From assembly GCA_037176845.1 (NCBI GenBank), contig JAYKXP010000029.1, forward strand, positions 1 to 64,000: 64,000 nucleotides of DNA. The letters run 5' to 3'. The notes under the pieces were generated by a model. It made no database searches, was not told the DNA's origin, and saw only the letters and a program-made list of their open reading frames with translations. The DNA is from Paramarasmius palmivorus. Lineage: Eukaryota > Basidiomycota > Agaricomycetes > Agaricales > Marasmiaceae. The position numbers were made by a program, and so were the translations under genes. Positions 36,162 to 49,210 of this stretch are shown piece after piece. The stretch's first letter is position 1. Each line of letters starts with the position of its first letter.

Positions 36162-38671
36162 TCAATTGGCAGCTTTAATCAAATCCGCCGCCTTCTCCGC
36201 AACACCATACAATGTTGCTTGGAGGTGTGCGCTAACTTGCAAGGGTACGACCGAGGCATCGACGACACGAAGGTTGGCGGTATCGTATACCTTGAGCTGG
36301 GCATTAACCACACCTGACAAATTTCAAGTCCAATTCAGTGTCGGCCGTGCGCGAAGCAAAGGAAACATCCCACCTCCAAGACTACGTTTCATCATAGCAG
36401 CAGTTGCGATGGTATGTGCAACAGGTGTAAAGCTACCCTGGATCCAGGCTTTCCAGCTTGAATCAGCATCGTTAGGAACTTGACTCCCTGGTACTGTTTC
36501 GCCGGTGGCGAGTGAACTGAAGTGAGTTAAGGATCAGTATATGTACTTTGTCCAAGCCGAGTTGAGAATGAACAAACACACCTCAACGGCCAGCTTCCAA
36601 TAATCTTCCGAGATAGCCTAGCAGCGGCGATTTGAACGTCCATATCCCAATCTATTGAAAAGAACCCGATACGGATCTGGGGTTTCTGGAAAGGGTTCGT
36701 GGACTAGAAGTCTTGTTGAGCGAAGAGTCCAATGGTAATGAAGGTATACATACCGTAATCTTCACCGTGCCTCTACTGAATGGAAGGAGCTGCCAAAAAT
36801 TGATGCTAACCATACTACCGAATAATTGTCAGGGTGAGACGATGAAACAAGCTATAGCTGAACCTACTCAGGCCATCCAGTATTATAAAAGATCTCCGCG
36901 ACAGGTGCTATACATGATATATCGGTCAATAACCGTTGACTGCTAACCGAATCGAAAAAGGTTATACAGACCGGAGTTGTTCACAATCAAGCCAGCTTGC
37001 ACCTGGTAGATTTGCTGCAACGCAGAACTGCTGAGTGCCGAACCTGCTTGACTCGTGGCCCAGCTCGCTATATTGGCATTGACCTTGTTGATACTGCTTT
37101 GCGCATTGCTGCCGAAGAGTTGACGAATATTAGGGTACGCGATGCAGTCAGAGGGCCCACGCCCTGCAGGATCGAAACCATTACCGCCTGCGCCCATAGC
37201 TGACATACTCTATCGAGGATTTGGTCCTTAGTACCAATCTCAAGAAGTTGAGATAGCGCACGTACTTGTTCTTGAAGATTCTTGCCAACAGTTTTCAGAT
37301 CGATTAGAGTTTGAATACCCAGTGGGCTTAGTAAGCTTGAGTCCCCAATTCCGGACAGCTGAAGGAGTTGCGGTGTCTACGAACGTATGAGCAATTGAGA
37401 GTGAGAGCATCAACTTGAATATAAATGCCCTACCATGATAGCACCAGCAGCGAGAATGACCTCCCTCCGAGCGTATGCCGTGTATCTTGTATTACCGCCG
37501 CTCGCAGGTGCGAATTGAACACCTGACGCTCTAAGAGGGATGCTGCCTGGATTTGACCAGTTGATCTTTGTTACCTGCCAACATTGGTAAGTACGGGTCA
37601 TTGGTACCACCAACAGGACGTACTTGATGTTGAGTCAATGTAACCCATGTGGTTCTGATAGTCTCCACAGGACTCAGATACGCCTCGCACGACGAGGAAC
37701 GATGATCAGCCGCATGCCAATTCATCGACTGGAACCGGTGTAGAGTCAGCAAACACTGAAGACACATAGAAACCATACACGTACAAATGGAGTCACAGAG
37801 ACGCAATTAGGACTTCCGCCGTTAAGGTCTGGGCACCGAGTCATTCCAGTGAGACCGGTGATTGTGTCGATGAAGGCCTGTTGCTGTGGACCTCCATACA
37901 TATCGTCGGGATACGTAACTTGGACTGGGCCGTTGTATCCATGGTAAGCATCGACTGACTGGGCACCTTTCGCAGACTGTTGTCCATTAGGACCAGAGAA
38001 ACCTTCCGACTGTTGGCAGGACAATTAGAGATCTCAAAGATCTTAGATCAGAATGTATGATTACCTTCTTCATATAGTTGAACATGCTATTCCAGTTCCA
38101 CCCCACGCTAGCTTCTGAAGACTCCAACAAAGTTGACCAGGCATCGTATTGAGCGGCTTGCCCTTTGATGGAACGATAAGCCTAGGTTCGTATTGATTGG
38201 AGAGAATGTACAGACCACGTGTGTAATGTGCACCACTGATGGAAGTACTACCTCCAAGCGTCTTTCCGCTGATAGAACGAGCTGGTCAGGAAGAAATTGT
38301 CGCTAGACCATGAAAGCGGCTCACGAAACCATATTCCCGTGTTCTGTCGGGAACTGCCAGTCGAGGGAAGTACCAAAAGCTTGACCGAATGCATAGATAT
38401 CGTATACTCGGGAATCTTGCCTATCATCTGCGCCTGCTTCAACCAGAAGTACCGAGTACGTTCCAGTCTCTGCTAGTCTGGCAGCAACGGTTGTACCAGC
38501 AAGACCACCGCCAACAACGATGAAATCAAAGGTTTGACCATTTGCTACCGAAGGGTCGGTTGTAACTCCATAGGCACGTCTGATGAGTGAGGGCGAAGCT
38601 GGTGAGGGAAAGAGTAACGTTAGGGCTGCAAGGCCCAAGTAAAATCGAAACATTTGGATGAATTGCAGCAT
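36162..38671 (-). CDS. Secreted GMC (FAD-dependent) oxidoreductase
   Basis: The N-terminus is a signal peptide ([20 protein letters not shown]) followed by the FAD-binding motif [20 protein letters not shown] and [10 protein letters not shown]. Joined exons give [18 protein letters not shown] (first GMC signature), [10 protein letters not shown] and [12 protein letters not shown] (second signature), [10 protein letters not shown], and the C-terminal [20 protein letters not shown] with the catalytic His. The stop is TGA at 36162-36164. At least eight short introns are needed and all checked joins keep frame, so the gene looks intact. Closest in style to the flavin domain of cellobiose dehydrogenase and related AA3 enzymes, which oxidise sugars or alcohols outside the cell during lignocellulose attack. 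No cytochrome or cellulose-binding domain is seen. The substrate cannot be told from sequence. Start may be ATG 38671 or 38653. Confidence 0.88.
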
Positions 38672-39837
38672 TCATGAGCTCGAGAGGAGTTTTAAATGTA
38701 GTTTACGGGTGATCTTGAGGCCGTGAGCAGACCATCTAGCCCATGCGAGGTTGACAGAGGCTCTGTTATCCCTGAAATCAGCTCTCAAATACCGAATTTC
38801 TCAACAAGTGAAACGTACCTGGCCTGCATGCCGCTTCTCTTTTCCCACTACTTCCAAAGTCACCGTCAGCATGAATGAGCTGGGATTTGCTAGCGTTTCT
38901 TCGCGGAGGTGTTGGTGGTGCTGGTTCAAGACGAGAGTCTGTTCGTTGAATGTTCGCACGCTCATTGCTCTTCGACTACCATCACTTCAAGGGCTATAAG
39001 GCAAGGTAAGTTAAAGATGTTCGTGTATCTGCTCTATGGTTTTGTCGACTTCAAATTCGATGCTGTAGGCTCTAGGCACCTCGTTCTCCGATTCGGTCGA
39101 AAATCGGATAATGGAGATTCAATACACAGACGTCCGGACCTTTCGCTTCTCATGGGTGTTTGAAGGAATCTTAGCTGTGGCATATAATCGATGAGGCTAG
39201 CCCGTGTCCTTGAGGCGGCCTACGATCCGTAGGGAAATATAGGCCGTGTCTAGTTCCCTCTTGCGTTTGGGCCGAAGCTCTTCAGTCTTCCACAGGTATG
39301 TATGCCTTCTATATTTTATTACCCTCAAACTGTGTTCAGGTAGAACTTCTCGTAAATCGTTCAACACGATAGCAGACCTTATTACATTCACCTTCCTTCT
39401 ACTTATGATTGCAACAAATAAAAGAAACAATAAATCCCCGCACTCGCTATATTGATAGAACTCAGGCCGTATGATACACATTCCAGTAATCTGCGAACAC
39501 GGAATCAGATATGAAATGCATAGCTGCAAGTCATACCTTGAATGGTGTGCTTTGGTCCCGTTGTGGCCGGGCTTCCCTCGGGAAACAAAGTCAATAATAG
39601 TTCGACCGGAAAGTTGAGTACTTACGAGATACTTGAGAGGAAGCCTGGAGATGGAAACAGATGCTTAGCATTGGAATGAGTCTCAGGTACACCGGGCACT
39701 GACCACAGGTTATCACCGACAAGCGACTTGAAGGCGCGAGGACAAATAGGAACCGCAACTGTCAAGTACAGTTTTCAGTATCGAGAACCCTTGAGTGCAA
39801 AATGTACCGAGAGCATAAGGCAAACCATTAACGACTA
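38672..39837. other. Intergenic, no supported gene
   Basis: Includes the GMC promoter. Frames 38751-38999 and 39197-39529 have no recognisable domains. Confidence 0.45.
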
Positions 39838-40335
39838 TCACAAGGGCATGTTGTTATGCTTGAGCATGGCTTCCAGCAGAGATGGAGGAGTGACTCTTCG
39901 TGCGCGTTTGACGGCTGTCATGTCGTCGGAAACACTTGATGGCTTGAGGTTTTCCTTGTTGCGTCGAGTCCGAGGTGGAGTGGCGGTCGTTACAGACCAG
40001 AGCTTGGGAATAGCGGCCTTCTTGACGGGTGTCGCCGGCGATACAGTCGAGTTACCGATCCATTTGAGAGGTGCTGAGGTGGTGGTGGTGGTCGAGGTAC
40101 TCTTCTTCTTGATAGGTGTAGCTGGAGAGACAGTCGAGTTGCCGATCCACGAAATAGGGGTAGTCGATGCCGAGGCCATCTCTTGCGAAGATTCCTGCTC
40201 GTAGAAGAAAAGATCATAGTGAGCAGCAACAATATCATCAACATATTCATCCATATCATCGTCGTTCACGTCCCCGGCTTCAACTTTCTCCGCTGACCCC
40301 TTTTTCACAAAGTCAACAGATACAGATGGAAGCAG
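39838..40335 (-). pseudogene. KEN-box family copy C, 5'-truncated
   Basis: Homology to the intact copies begins at LPSVSVDFVKKGSAEKV near 40335 and runs through both WIGNSTVSPATP(I/V)KK repeats, RRNKENLKP and RRVTPPSLLEAMLKH to the stop at 39838. Promoter, exon 1, intron and the first third of exon 2 are missing. Unrelated sequence joins at 40335 and keeps the frame open to about 40395, without an ATG I can support. This is the mirror image of copies A and D, which lost their 3' parts. Confidence 0.82.
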
Positions 40336-40339
40336 AGCT

Positions 40340-41769
40340 CCGAACGCCCAGAAAGACAGGACGGTCACGCTGTGACCTGTCGTAACGGGCGCCAAACAAA
40401 CGAGCCGAGCTCGCGCCGCTTTCTAGGGTTCGGGAGCTCGGGCGGGGCGGAGGAAGAAAAAACCAGGAAAAATGGAGGAAAAAGAGACAGGAGAAATCGG
40501 AAGGATGACGAAGGAGGTCAGCTGAGCACTGGGGACGCCGATGCGGAGGAGCATGTGGACGCCCCAGGCCACGTTTTGCGGAGGCAAAGGTGAACAAAGG
40601 AACGGCGTGAAAATTGACCGTCGAGGTCAATATCGAACGCGAGTGAGGGAGGCGAAAGCGAGAGTCGTAGCCTGAGACACGCGTTATGTGGCTCAGGAAT
40701 CGAAAGTCAAGTAGTGTTGCGATGACGGCACGTAGCGCCGAGCGGAAATACAGAGATACACATGAAAATAGAGAGAAACCGCGACGAAAAATGCGACGGA
40801 TTGAAAACTCACCTCAAGAGATCTATGAAAGTTATATTTTGAGCTATAGGAAAGAGGGAGGGAGGCATAGATGAGAGTCGAGAGACAAGAAGGGACACGT
40901 GGTGCAGAGGCGCAGAGGACCCGAGCGCTCGTTGAATTGTGTACGTCAGAGTTTGGACCCACAAGCGGCGGTTTGTCTTTTCCCCTCGTCACACTTGTCT
41001 ATTTCACTGCTTCACACCCCCCGGAAACACTTCAGACTCGTCAAAAAGACAAAGCCAGCCGTAAGAAAGACAGGTCATCGGCACCTTTCACTTGGTAAGG
41101 TGTTCTCTTTCCTCTCCGGTTCATCTCGCATCTGCTTACGCTCTTTAGACACCCACATCCTACTGCGACAAGCCGAACTCAAGGCATCTGTACCTTCAAC
41201 AGGTATATTTTTGTGTGCTATTCTTTCTCTGGTCTCTATACTAACATGCTCTCTACATTCCCTTTTCCAGCACCAGCATCCTTCTCTGCCCTCTTCACGC
41301 TACCAGCCCACCTGCAAGTCCACCCAACGTCAATGCCAGAGTATGCAAGCGAGAATTCCGGCATTGGTGGCCCACTCCCAGCCTTTTGGACAATGGCTTT
41401 TTGAAGTTACAAGTCTCGTTGAGGTTGCGAAGTCGGCTCTGACGTCTTTCGTGCTGATTTGATGACTCGGAGCTGGGTTCTGGTACGGGAATGTGCGATT
41501 GAGTAAACGAGTTGGTTTCGGTACGTGAAAAACCAGCCTTTTCATTGATGTATCTGACGACAATCAATTTGCAGGACACGTACCAGTTCACGAGGTCCCT
41601 CAATGTCTCAGAATTCCGTTCAGCCTAAGCGTTGTGAAGGCGTAATGACACATTCACAGATCCCATGGTACTGCCTTGTCTCTGGCTTTGATTTTTATAA
41701 AGGGTGAGCTATTGGCCTTGTTTCCTTGTACCACACCCGCCCACTTTTTGTCCCTACAGGAGCAACTTC
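40340..41769. other. Intergenic between copy C and the recombinase gene
   Basis: GC-rich near 40420-40460. ORFs are short (for example 40899-41462 plus) and unsupported. The promoter of the recombinase gene should lie at the right end. Confidence 0.4.
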
Positions 41770-43703
41770 ATGGCTTCGTTGCACAAGAGCAAGAAGTACC
41801 CTGGAAAGGGTAACCGCAAAGCTCGCGGGGCGACTACTGCACCTCCGCCAACCCTGAACGCTGTCTCTACCGCTTTCGCTGGCTTTCACCAGGTTGTTGT
41901 GGAATACAGCCAGCCGGGCGCTAAGTTTGATCAAACGGTGCAGGACGACTTGGATGGCGAACGCGAGGCCCTTGTCGAAGACCAAGGTCGTCGTGACGAT
42001 GAAGATGATGGAAATTCAGAAGAAGAAGACCAGGAAGACGAGGGAGGTGACCAGGCTAGCGAGGGAGGTGCCGAGCCCAGTGCAAAGGCCTCGATGAGGG
42101 ACGGTGACGGCGATACCGTGATGGCTGAGGCTGATGGCAAGTTGAACCTTGGTATTGTCAAAGAATTTTCCAAGGGCGTCAGTGACAGCACACTTACGGG
42201 GTACCAGAGGTGCATGTGCAGTTTACTGTTTTATTCATATTGCTAATGCCATGTTTCTGTCAGCCTCATGAACCAACTGGAGAAATGGGTTCATGACCAC
42301 AACCTCATCCCGCAGGATGACAAGTTTTTCAGACCGGAGCCGCATGAAGACACCCCAGATATGATTTCAGCTTGGATCATGGATGCGTAAGTGGCTTTCA
42401 TCTATTGTTTGTCTTAGATCTCAAGAAAGTTACAGATGTGACACAATTAAGCTTGACGGCACCGTTCGCCCCAAGCTTGAGGCAAGAAAGTCATGGAGCC
42501 ATGCACAGAAGATGCGGGCATCAGCGACCTTTGGATTCGGTCGCTTGCATGGCCTCGGAACCTTGACGTGGCACCGTAGCGAGGTGTCAGGGAAGATGCT
42601 TGGCAACCCCTCCGTATCCCACCAAGTTTCGCAATATATGGTCAGTCTGCATCGTCGCAAAGTATGTATCTTGCTATTTTCTTCTTGAACTATTGTCTCT
42701 GAATCTCATTGCAGGTAAACGCAGGAGAAGAAGCCACGAGTGCCCGTGCAATTACGTCTGTAAGTCCCGTCCACTACCTGAGTTCACTTGGCATTTACCG
42801 CCGCTTAGAGCATTCTCTGCAAGATGTACAATTTCAACACTCACCCTGATAACTGGGACCCAGCGCCTCCGAAACTCGCACAGCCGTCTTCAAGCTCCGT
42901 TAACCCCAATTCCCGGACCCGCCTCAAGAACACTGGCAAGAAGAAAAATCACCTTGGTCCCAGGTTTCGGCGCCTTCTTCATCTAGCTTACACAATCGCC
43001 TTTGCGTGCCTTCTGCGAGTTGACGAGGTCCTCAACATCACTTTTGAGCAGATTGAAGTGGATGAAGATGTGGACGGGACATCACTGTTAATCATTACAC
43101 TATCCCAGCGCAAGACGGCGCAATTTGGAGGTGACGTATATCTGCTTTTTGAGTGCCAGCACATCGTTAAACCTTTATCCGCACAGAAATCCTTCCTTTT
43201 ATTCTACGCCAACTTCCTGAACACCAGAGGCATCTTTGTCCAGTCCGTGCATATGCTGAATGGATAGATGCTCTGAACGAAGAGGAAGGCTACGTCTTTC
43301 GCAGGATGAAAGGAGATCGCATGGGTCCTGCTGACCAAGCCATGGTGAGTTTGTTTTACACTTTCGATGCTGATGCTAATGCTTGGTTCAGACATCACAA
43401 CAGTTCCTTGAGGGCCTTCGCCATAACCTTCTTGATGTTGGAATCGACCCTGCTCCCTACGGCACCCATTCTTTCCGTCGCGGTGGATGCCAATGGCTCT
43501 CAATGGACCTTCGATGGCCGTTCACCAAGATCTGTCATTGGGGTGGGTGGAGCACTGAGCTCACACACTCAACCATCATCAAGTACCTTGTTTCATGGAA
43601 TGATGAGCCTGTGTGTCCACGAAAGGATTTTTTTAACTTTGAGAAGATGTCGGACATTCGCTGCCCTATGTGTGGACGTTCGTGCGTCTGTTGGGGCCGA
43701 TAA
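41770..43703 (+). CDS. Tyrosine recombinase (Crypton/phage-integrase-like)
   Basis: A multi-exon gene; every join keeps frame. The N-terminal 140 residues are basic, then acidic (EEEDQEDEGG). A probable SAM-like core-binding domain follows (STLTGYQS, SLMNQLEKWVHDHN). The catalytic domain shows ACLLRVDEVLNI (first Arg), THSFRRGGCQW (HxxR), ICHWGGWS (His/Trp position) and HSTIIKYL (nucleophilic Tyr), the full R-HxxR-H/W-Y set. The C-terminus has CPMCGRSCVCW, possibly metal-binding. Such recombinases cut and rejoin DNA and drive Crypton-type elements in fungi. The catalytic set is complete, so the protein could be active. It is followed, same strand, by a GEN1-like nuclease gene 0.8 kb away. Confidence 0.85.
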
Positions 43704-44510
43704 ACACTGTAACATACTACTATATATGTATCTTATTGCTGTCTAAGTACCGTATCAGTGTATCTAGTTAATTGTAAGAGTAGGAAAATTTATTCGACAT
43801 GTTGCATGTAGCAAACACGTGGACACATTTGTTGATTACTCTCCTCCAACGCTCAACTTGTTCAACCTCAACCACCTCCAGATCCTTGGACAGTCTAGCT
43901 TGATGATTTTTCTGGTTCTCCTTCTGCTGAAAAGCCGTTTCCGCCCCAATGGGACTAGTTTCAGCAGGAAGAGAGTGATTAAACTCTCGAGCAAATTGAA
44001 TACCTGGAGCGCAGATAGTTGTTAATGGTGTGTCCTTTGGTCCTTTGGTTTACTTATTCAAATCACTGAAGCCTCTTGACAGTGCCATTATCCCACTGTG
44101 GATGTGAGCCTCCCGCTCAAATGTCCCTTTTCTTGTCGCCAGCTCATCAAACTGCACCCAGCTTGAATGCGTCGAAGGATTCAGAAAGCAGCCGTTGATA
44201 GCAGCAAGGACTTCAGTGAGTTTGTGATTTATGCTAATAGAATTCATCTAACAAGTTTCGATAGGTCTACTGAATGGCGGAATGTTAGGCTGTTTTGCGC
44301 ACAGTAAACAGGTCTACATTGGATCCTGGGAAGCACAAGCACTCAGACCTCATTTCACCTACATATCTACATACATTGGTGTTTGTGTGTAGATGCTATA
44401 CATGTCACTTGATCGTACAATATACAGCCGTTGTCACCTGTGACTACGGAGTTTGTTCTGAGACATCTTGACCTCCACCACTTTCCTTCGAATACTCCAC
44501 CTTTTCAAGA
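43704..44510. other. Intergenic between recombinase and nuclease genes
   Basis: No gene is supported; frame 43819-44025 is short. It holds the recombinase 3' end and the nuclease promoter. Confidence 0.4.
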
Positions 44511-46391
44511 ATGGGATTGAATGGCCTGTGGCCTGTAAGTACACTTGATAATGTACAGTGAAAATCCAAACTGATAACTGCTCGAGTTGCTTGAGTCGCA
44601 CCGTAAGACTCGAAAACTGGCCGACGTTGCATTGGAGCGCGGTTTTATCGATAAATTTGATACTACTCGCTCACTGACCATTGGCATTGATGCAAGGCCA
44701 GTCTATGGGATATCTACAACAATTCTGATCTGCTAATTCTCTGTTAGACCTTTGCTCAGCAGCTACGAAGCGAACAAGATTGCACTTAGCCGTAAAGTGC
44801 TCCATGCCCCTGTCGACCTCACACTATCACAATTTCTTTGGTTTCTTCTCCAACTTACTCGAGCGACAGTCAACTGTATCTTTGTATTTGATGGAATGCA
44901 CCGGCCGCAAATGAAACGAGGCACCCAGGTTGTTTCACATCAGGAGCCTGCACCCATTGACGAAGTAAAATCATTGATCCTCCCAGCCGGTTTTCACTAT
45001 CACACAGTGAGTAGTCACTTTCGTTTCGGATTGGATACTCATTGCAGATGTTAGGCTCCCGGAGAGGCTGAAGCTGAGCTGGCTGAATTAAACAAGAGGG
45101 GGATCATTGACATGATCATCAGCCCTGATAGCGACCTGTTCGCTCTCGGGGCAACATGTATTGCTAAAGTTAACTCGTGAGCCACACTTCTTGTTATAGA
45201 ATGATGAAATCCTAACACTTCTGAACGATAGAAAAGAAAGCAAAGAACTTGACGAACTTGTCGTTGACGTCTATGACGTTTGTGAGATCAACAGGGTGAT
45301 GGGGATGAATCAAGAGCGATTCCTTGTTTACACTCTTCTTGCTGGGAATGACTTGGATGATGGTATCAAGGGTTGCGGGCCGTTGTTTTCACTTGGTGCA
45401 GCGCAGTCACTTTCCGTGCCATTTCTGTCACAATACCAGGCACTCTCGGATGAGAAAAGGGTCAGAGATCTTCTAGAGGAGCTCAAAGTGGATCTTATTC
45501 ACATCTTCAAGGCCAATCCTGGCACTCTTCCGAGCAAGTCTCCCGCGATTTCAAGAACTCTCCAATCCTCCAAATTTCCCCTTTACGCACCTCTGGATGC
45601 ATTCGCGAGGCCATTAACTTCATGGTCCCGCAACTCACCGGCTACAATGCCCGACACCACGAAATGGGTACCCCGCATTCCGGATATTCGAGGGTTGGCC
45701 GAGCGTTGCCATACAGTAATCAAGTGGCATGACGAACTTCTCTTGAAGAAGTTCTTACACAAGGTGTATCCCGGAGTGATTTTGCAGATGCTTTGCTCAG
45801 TACGTGGCCTATTTTTTGAGTTGTAGTAGCTGTGTTGACACGAATTTGGTACGCTATACGCAGAAACACGTATATTATGATTATCGAGACGGAACTCTAT
45901 TGGCTGCCAGAGCAGATACTCCCGAGCAGAGGATTGCTGCAAAGACGATGCTTCTCAACCCGGAGTCAATCCTTCCTTCAAGAATCCTTGATCCACGCCG
46001 AGTTAATCCTCAAGAGACAGTAGGCGCAATATTCTCAATTCTACCTTTTACGTCTGATGTCCTACTGGCTCTTGGGCGCACTCATACCATTCAAAGTTCT
46101 GCAATACGACTACAAATCCCAACAGTTCTTATCTTCGCAGCTACGCATCCGAGTCGTTACGGGCGCCTTACTGATCAACCCCAAGTCCATAACCGGCAAG
46201 ACTTGGAGATCCTCTCTATCTCATCATCATCATCATCTGATGGTCGTGTCAGAAGCCTGCTAGCAGAGGAAGAGGTGATTGATTTAACCGCAGCTTCGGA
46301 GACAAGCAAAGACGGGGATAGTGTCGATCCAGACATTGAGTTTGGCGAAGTTACAAGGGCCCCAAACTTCATCGATCTTACTACCATCTAA
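44511..46391 (+). CDS. XPG/FEN1-superfamily nuclease, GEN1-like
   Basis: Exon 1 (44511-44534) encodes MGLNGLWP; the second begins LLESHRKTRKLADV. Conserved acidic positions are all visible: SLTIGIDA, CIFVFDGM, APGEAEAELAEL, IISPDSDLFALG and LLAGNDLDDGIKGCG. These are the N and I regions and the helix-hairpin part of structure-specific 5' flap or Holliday-junction nucleases, and the MGLNGLW start resembles GEN1/Yen1. One intron (44697-44747) reads as GC-AG. The C-terminal part is unfamiliar and ends with EEEVIDLTAASE and NFIDLTTI, both SUMO-interaction-like. Lying between a tyrosine recombinase and a SAP gene, it may serve repair or be cargo of a mobile unit; basidiomycetes carry many PIN/XPG-like paralogues, so specific function is uncertain. 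Confidence 0.85.
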
Positions 46392-47368
46392 CGTTTATTG
46401 AATCTGTATCAAAGTATGGTAATGATTGCTGTGTACAATATCAAGAAGAGTAACGTATATGTACAGTACTAGTGTAAAGTATTATCTGTAAAACAAGCAC
46501 GTAATAGCAAGATGTTTACTTTAGTTTGCTACACCTTCGCCTCTGACGAAAACCAACACCCTTCGCTTTGTCGTCTGCAATACGATCCTTACGTAGTCTG
46601 TCGGTGATCTGCTTCCAATTCATCCGAGTCCTAGTACCAGGCTCAGATTCCACGGAGAACTCCTCCCAAAAATCTTCCGGAGACGATTGGATATAGCGTT
46701 CGGCAACCCACTGAGCAAAACGGTTGAGTAATAGTGCTACACAAGATACGGTCGCGACATACCTGCCACTCATTCACCTGCTTTCGTAAGGTGGTGTCGA
46801 GCCTGTACACTGTGGACCAGTACTTGATCGCAATGCCATGGCCTTGAATCTTTACGTGACAAGCAGCAGGATCAAAATGCTCGTACTGATCGCACCAGGT
46901 ACGACCCAGCCGGTCAACATCCTGTGCAAAAGAGATAGACTTGCTGTTAGGATCTTGAGCTGACGCTTCGGACAGTGAATAGCGTAATACTGGTTCCCTA
47001 GCCAGCTTCAAGGTGCGCGTCTCATCTTTGGTGGCTTGTTCGATACTTGCTTGAGACTGAACGATACTGGAATGGATAGGTTGGGTGATGGGACTATCTG
47101 TAGTGGGAACGGGAAGGTTGCGAGATGCCGAAAGCTGGGTTGACGCAGTTTGATACTGCGAGCCAGGGTCTAGAGAAGTACCTATGGTACTCTGGAATGG
47201 AACATAGGTTTGCGTAGGTGGAAGTTGGAAGGGGATCGGGTGATGCAAATTGTACGCCTGTGGTATCTCGAGTCCAACAGCTTGCGGAAAAGTGATCGAG
47301 GTTGCTGGAGCTGAACTGCTTGACGGCGTGGAGCCATTGGTCGGAGTTGTGAGAGAATGTTGCTCAAG

Positions 47369-47373
47369 CCGGT
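47369..47373. repeat. LTR element target-site duplication, left (CCGGT)
   Basis: CCGGT repeated at 55055-55059 on the other side of the element. Its assignment is backed by the restored host reading frame. Confidence 0.9.
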
Positions 47374-49210
47374 AATGCGTCACAAACAACCTAAGTATAA
47401 GTGGTGGGCTCTGCGACTTTGGGTCACTAATAGAACTGTAGGACACGGCAGAAGCCTAATAAAAGACCACAAATACAAAGATTCAGTAGATGCTGGTTAT
47501 GAACAGCAGCACACTAGTGGTGACTAGTTGTACAAGTGTGGTTCGACGTGATCAGAGTTGCCGTACTTAGAATAGTACACAAACTATAGATCTGAGAGTG
47601 ATGATACGCTCTTCGTTACTTCAAAAGCAATCGAGATACACCTTATATTAGGGGCGACCAAAGGTTACGAATGCTTCTAATAGGGTAGGAAACAGTCCCA
47701 AGTGCTATAGGTAGCAATCTCGAGTTCAACCAATACTGCCTCAAGTGTACTGATCCTGATAGAATCAAATCAACGAACTGTGCGCAAGCAGGAATCCAAC
47801 TGACTCTCCAAATGGTCAATCTGGGCCTCTCTACGTCACTAAAGCTTATAAAAGCTAGTCCGAGGTCTAATCTCTACACAGAAACGCAATGCAACCAATG
47901 CTTAGAGCTACAGATCACAAGCCAAATACTTGATCTCTCTGCCAATACAACTTAAGCTCTTGTATACAGTAAGGTCTCAACTAGACTTTCAATCTAGGGC
48001 CTGTCCTGAGGAAGTGGAAGCGAATGCAAAGGTCGTCAATAGATCAACCAGGTCTGATCAGAGGTCGACTCGTAACAAGCATGAAACACCACTGGATCAA
48101 CTTATATAAGAGGTCCAATCGAAATGCACATGTGCCAGCAGATCAACTATCAGATCAAAGAGGTCTATTTGAGTGACAGCCACATACAACCTAATGATAT
48201 GGGCTAACAGTACACTCTCTCTTCATCTTCTCTGCCCTTCTACCTACAAACTGCAAGCCTATATATACTGTCCAGAAATATAAGTAAAGAAATATGTAAT
48301 AAAAGATGGAAAACAGACGGAACGCAAGCAGAATAAGTGAGGAACAGAGATAGTCCATAGGAAATATACAAATCAGGGAAATATGATAGTCACAACATCC
48401 ATATAAGTCGTTTATGCGTGACCAATAAATAGGAATTTCTATCTTTAGACTCAGGAGTTGAATCCTGTGCCTGCGGGTTGGCATTTAGCCTAGTAAAATT
48501 TTTCTTTTCTTTGCGCCAAGGCGCTTATCCACCAATGAGAGTCGTTTCCGACTTCTCCACACACCGGAATGCTCAGTCATCCATGTTCTGGACCTGGCAT
48601 ATCTTTTACAAGTCTCCGCGTCCACAAGGAACACTTCTATAAGCAGTTTATCTTCTATATCAGCCTCTGTACCATGACAACCATATGCGTCACAGTTCTA
48701 CAGCTTTGCCTCCATGTCCGATCAATAGGAACAACTATGGCCAACAATTCTAGACTCGGCAAGTGCCTTCCATAAGCTCTCGGATCATATCTGCCGATGA
48801 AGCCATCTCCTACATCAACTTGGATTGTTCCCTTTGAACCCGCTCATCTCTTTGGTTGGTCATGAAGAAGTATTAAAAGTGTTTAAAAGCAAATAGTCCC
48901 CTTGATATGTCTTAGACCATGCACAGACGGTGTACCAGTCGTGATCCAACATAGTACAGCTCCCTACAGTTTTCAGGAAAGGGTCTGCATTGACAGAACC
49001 ACTAATATAAGCTATAGCAGTGGCCAGATACCCATGTGAGGCGTACCATGTAACCATATACCTGCTAATATAAGTGCGTCTGACAAGTCCTTGACTTTGA
49101 CTAGCTATTCAGGGCTCATACTAGTCCTTCAGAGTCCCAATCATAGCATAACAGAATATAAAAGTGCAATAATGCGTTCGAATAAAAGGTATTAAAAGTC
49201 AGGCGTATCA
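47374..49210 (-). repeat. LTR (3' LTR in element orientation)
   Basis: 1,837 bp, repeated at 53218-55054 with about 20 single-base differences counted by eye, mostly transitions, and no indel. Confidence 0.93.

Noticed and set aside
40899..41462. 187-codon plus-strand ORF before the recombinase
   Set aside because: Low-complexity and basic, with no recognisable domain and a frame that does not join the recombinase exons.
47520..47545. TGGTTCGACGTGATC as a tRNA T-arm
   Set aside because: No acceptor, D-arm or anticodon stem around it; it is part of the LTR and repeats in the other LTR.
48191..48484. 97-codon hydrophobic ORF in the LTR (also at 54035-54328)
   Set aside because: Present in both LTRs simply because they are duplicates. 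Composition is low-complexity and no envelope or other domain is recognised.
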